Positions 14,500 to 15,252 of a stretch of 15,252 nucleotides of DNA are shown here, piece by piece. Position numbers and translations under genes: made by a program. This DNA comes from Acanthaster planci (Eukaryota > Echinodermata > Asteroidea > Valvatida > Acanthasteridae): contig NW_019091409.1 of assembly GCF_001949145.1 (NCBI RefSeq), positions 1,200,564-1,215,815 of the forward strand, written 5' to 3'. Below the pieces are notes generated by a model that was given only the letters and a program-made list of their open reading frames with translations, searched no databases and was not told the origin of the DNA. The stretch's first letter is position 1, and each line of letters begins with the position of its first letter.

Positions 14500-14745
14500 G
14501 TGTCGGAGCCAGAGTTGAGCGGACTGACCACCTGCCTCAAGGCGGCCGGTCAACTGTTCCAATATGCACATGGATGTCCACGCCTACGATCAGTATTAAT
14601 GCTTAATCCGTGGGGTTATTCTCCATTAGTGCCTCTGCCACCCGAGGCAGAGGTAGATGACTCTCCGCTGTCATGTGTTATTAAAATCATAAATGATAAT
14701 CTTTTTAAAATCTGCTTGAGGAGTTCCATCTTTCCGAGGATTTAG
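14500..14745 (+). CDS. Doubtful 81-residue ORF, no recognisable domain
   Basis: The frame opens with MSEPELSGLTTCLKAAGQLF and is also open upstream to about 14464. Its middle is proline- and leucine-rich (NPWGYSPLVPLPPEAEVDD) and partly comes from an 8 bp stem hairpin (CCTCTGCC/GGCAGAGG, 14632-14653). There is no signal peptide, membrane segment or motif that I know. In intron-rich animal DNA a frame of this size is common by chance, so I list it only as a possible exon. Confidence 0.12.
   Translation: MSEPELSGLTTCLKAAGQLFQYAHGCPRLRSVLMLNPWGYSPLVPLPPEAEVDDSPLSCVIKIINDNLFKICLRSSIFPRI
14632..14653. repeat. Small perfect hairpin (8 bp stem, 6 bp loop)
   Basis: CCTCTGCC at 14632-14639 pairs with GGCAGAGG at 14646-14653. 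There is no U-run after it, and nothing suggests a role. Confidence 0.5.
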
Positions 14746-15252
14746 GGACAAAAATGTACCGATTATTTGTCATGACACAAAATCCTCTTCTAAAATATGA
14801 ATTGAGTCGTACCTTTGTTCCTCAAAATTAAACTGGAGTCCTGCATTTCTTACATATTTGCATATCAGTATTGACCGAGGACATGTTGTTGCTGAGTTGT
14901 GTAGAGCTTTTAACCCCATCGTTTATGTACTCGGGACGCCCGTCTTCTTCGAAAAGCAGGGCGCAATATTGAAACGATTTCGAAGAGCATGATATACAGC
15001 AAATTCAATGTACCTATACGCAATTGTTTCATGCACAGCAACCAGAATTTATCGACTGCTTGCCTACAGTTTATACAGGTAAAGACACGTTTGCTTATTA
15101 TTATGCTATAATCCTACGAAGATAGTAGGCTACAGTCGCTGATTGCATTGTTGTATTGTTCGTCCGATTGCGTTTGCCTGTTTTCAGGGTTATGTTTTTT
15201 TTCTCCGTGATCCAAATTGTTTCGATAAACAGCTGTCCAAACAGTAAATTTT
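14746..15252. other. No recognisable gene
   Basis: AT-rich DNA. A 9 bp stem (TCTTCGAAA at 14946-14954, TTTCGAAGA at 14978-14986) is the only structure noted. Confidence 0.5.

Noticed and set aside
1-15252. CRISPR array, bacterial operons, tRNA or rRNA genes
   Set aside because: No regularly spaced identical repeats, no operon-like gene packing, and no tRNA cloverleaf or rRNA core motif was found by eye.

Overview
The window is eukaryotic nuclear DNA from an animal. Coding sequence is sparse and intron-interrupted, there are no operons, and most of what can be named is decayed transposable-element sequence. The terminal exon of a fibrinogen-related domain (FReD) gene, Ty3/gypsy fragments, and an uncharacterised protein family that I associate with cnidarians, molluscs and lancelets together suggest a marine invertebrate. 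A lancelet (Branchiostoma-like) genome is my best guess, by inference only.

Layout. (1) 1-1736 has no recognisable gene. (2) About 1737-3809 is a ~2.07 kb transposon-like element with long terminal inverted repeats (about 270 and 350 bp). The right arm carries an extra tandem copy of a 75 bp block. The interior holds a frameshifted minus-strand remnant (2270-2813) of an uncharacterised N-terminal-CxxC protein family. (3) 3820-5612 holds a CpG-rich block, a family of short degenerate repeats, a (CT)8-AG tract and a CGTCG-rich stretch. A 41 bp inverted repeat (3896-3936 / 5570-5610) brackets it and stops two bases before the only N (5612). (4) 5890-6143 is the terminal coding exon of a FReD gene on the + strand, followed by a poly(A) signal at 6359. 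It is the only apparently intact host coding sequence. (5) 6386-8164 is unassigned. (6) About 8165-13355 is a graveyard of minus-strand Ty3/gypsy fragments. From high to low coordinate, which is the reading direction, they run: gag (N-terminal and capsid pieces), a further gag-like piece, CCHC knuckle, aspartic protease, RT thumb/RNase H, then gag again, protease-RT linker, integrase zinc domain, integrase core. Because gag reappears after RNase H, and two homologous gag pieces differ, at least two elements are mixed here. All are broken by frameshifts, stops and deletions. (7) At 12360-12650 a 291 bp foldback element, flanked by a perfect 7 bp target-site duplication, sits inside one of the gag remnants. 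(8) 13356-15252 has no gene I can name.

Nothing here amounts to a working novel system. The points most worth a second look are the uncharacterised-family remnant inside the long-TIR element, the cleanly resolved foldback insertion into gag, the mosaic order of the gypsy pieces, and the inverted CpG-rich repeat that ends at an assembly ambiguity. All family assignments were made by eye from motifs and no search was run.
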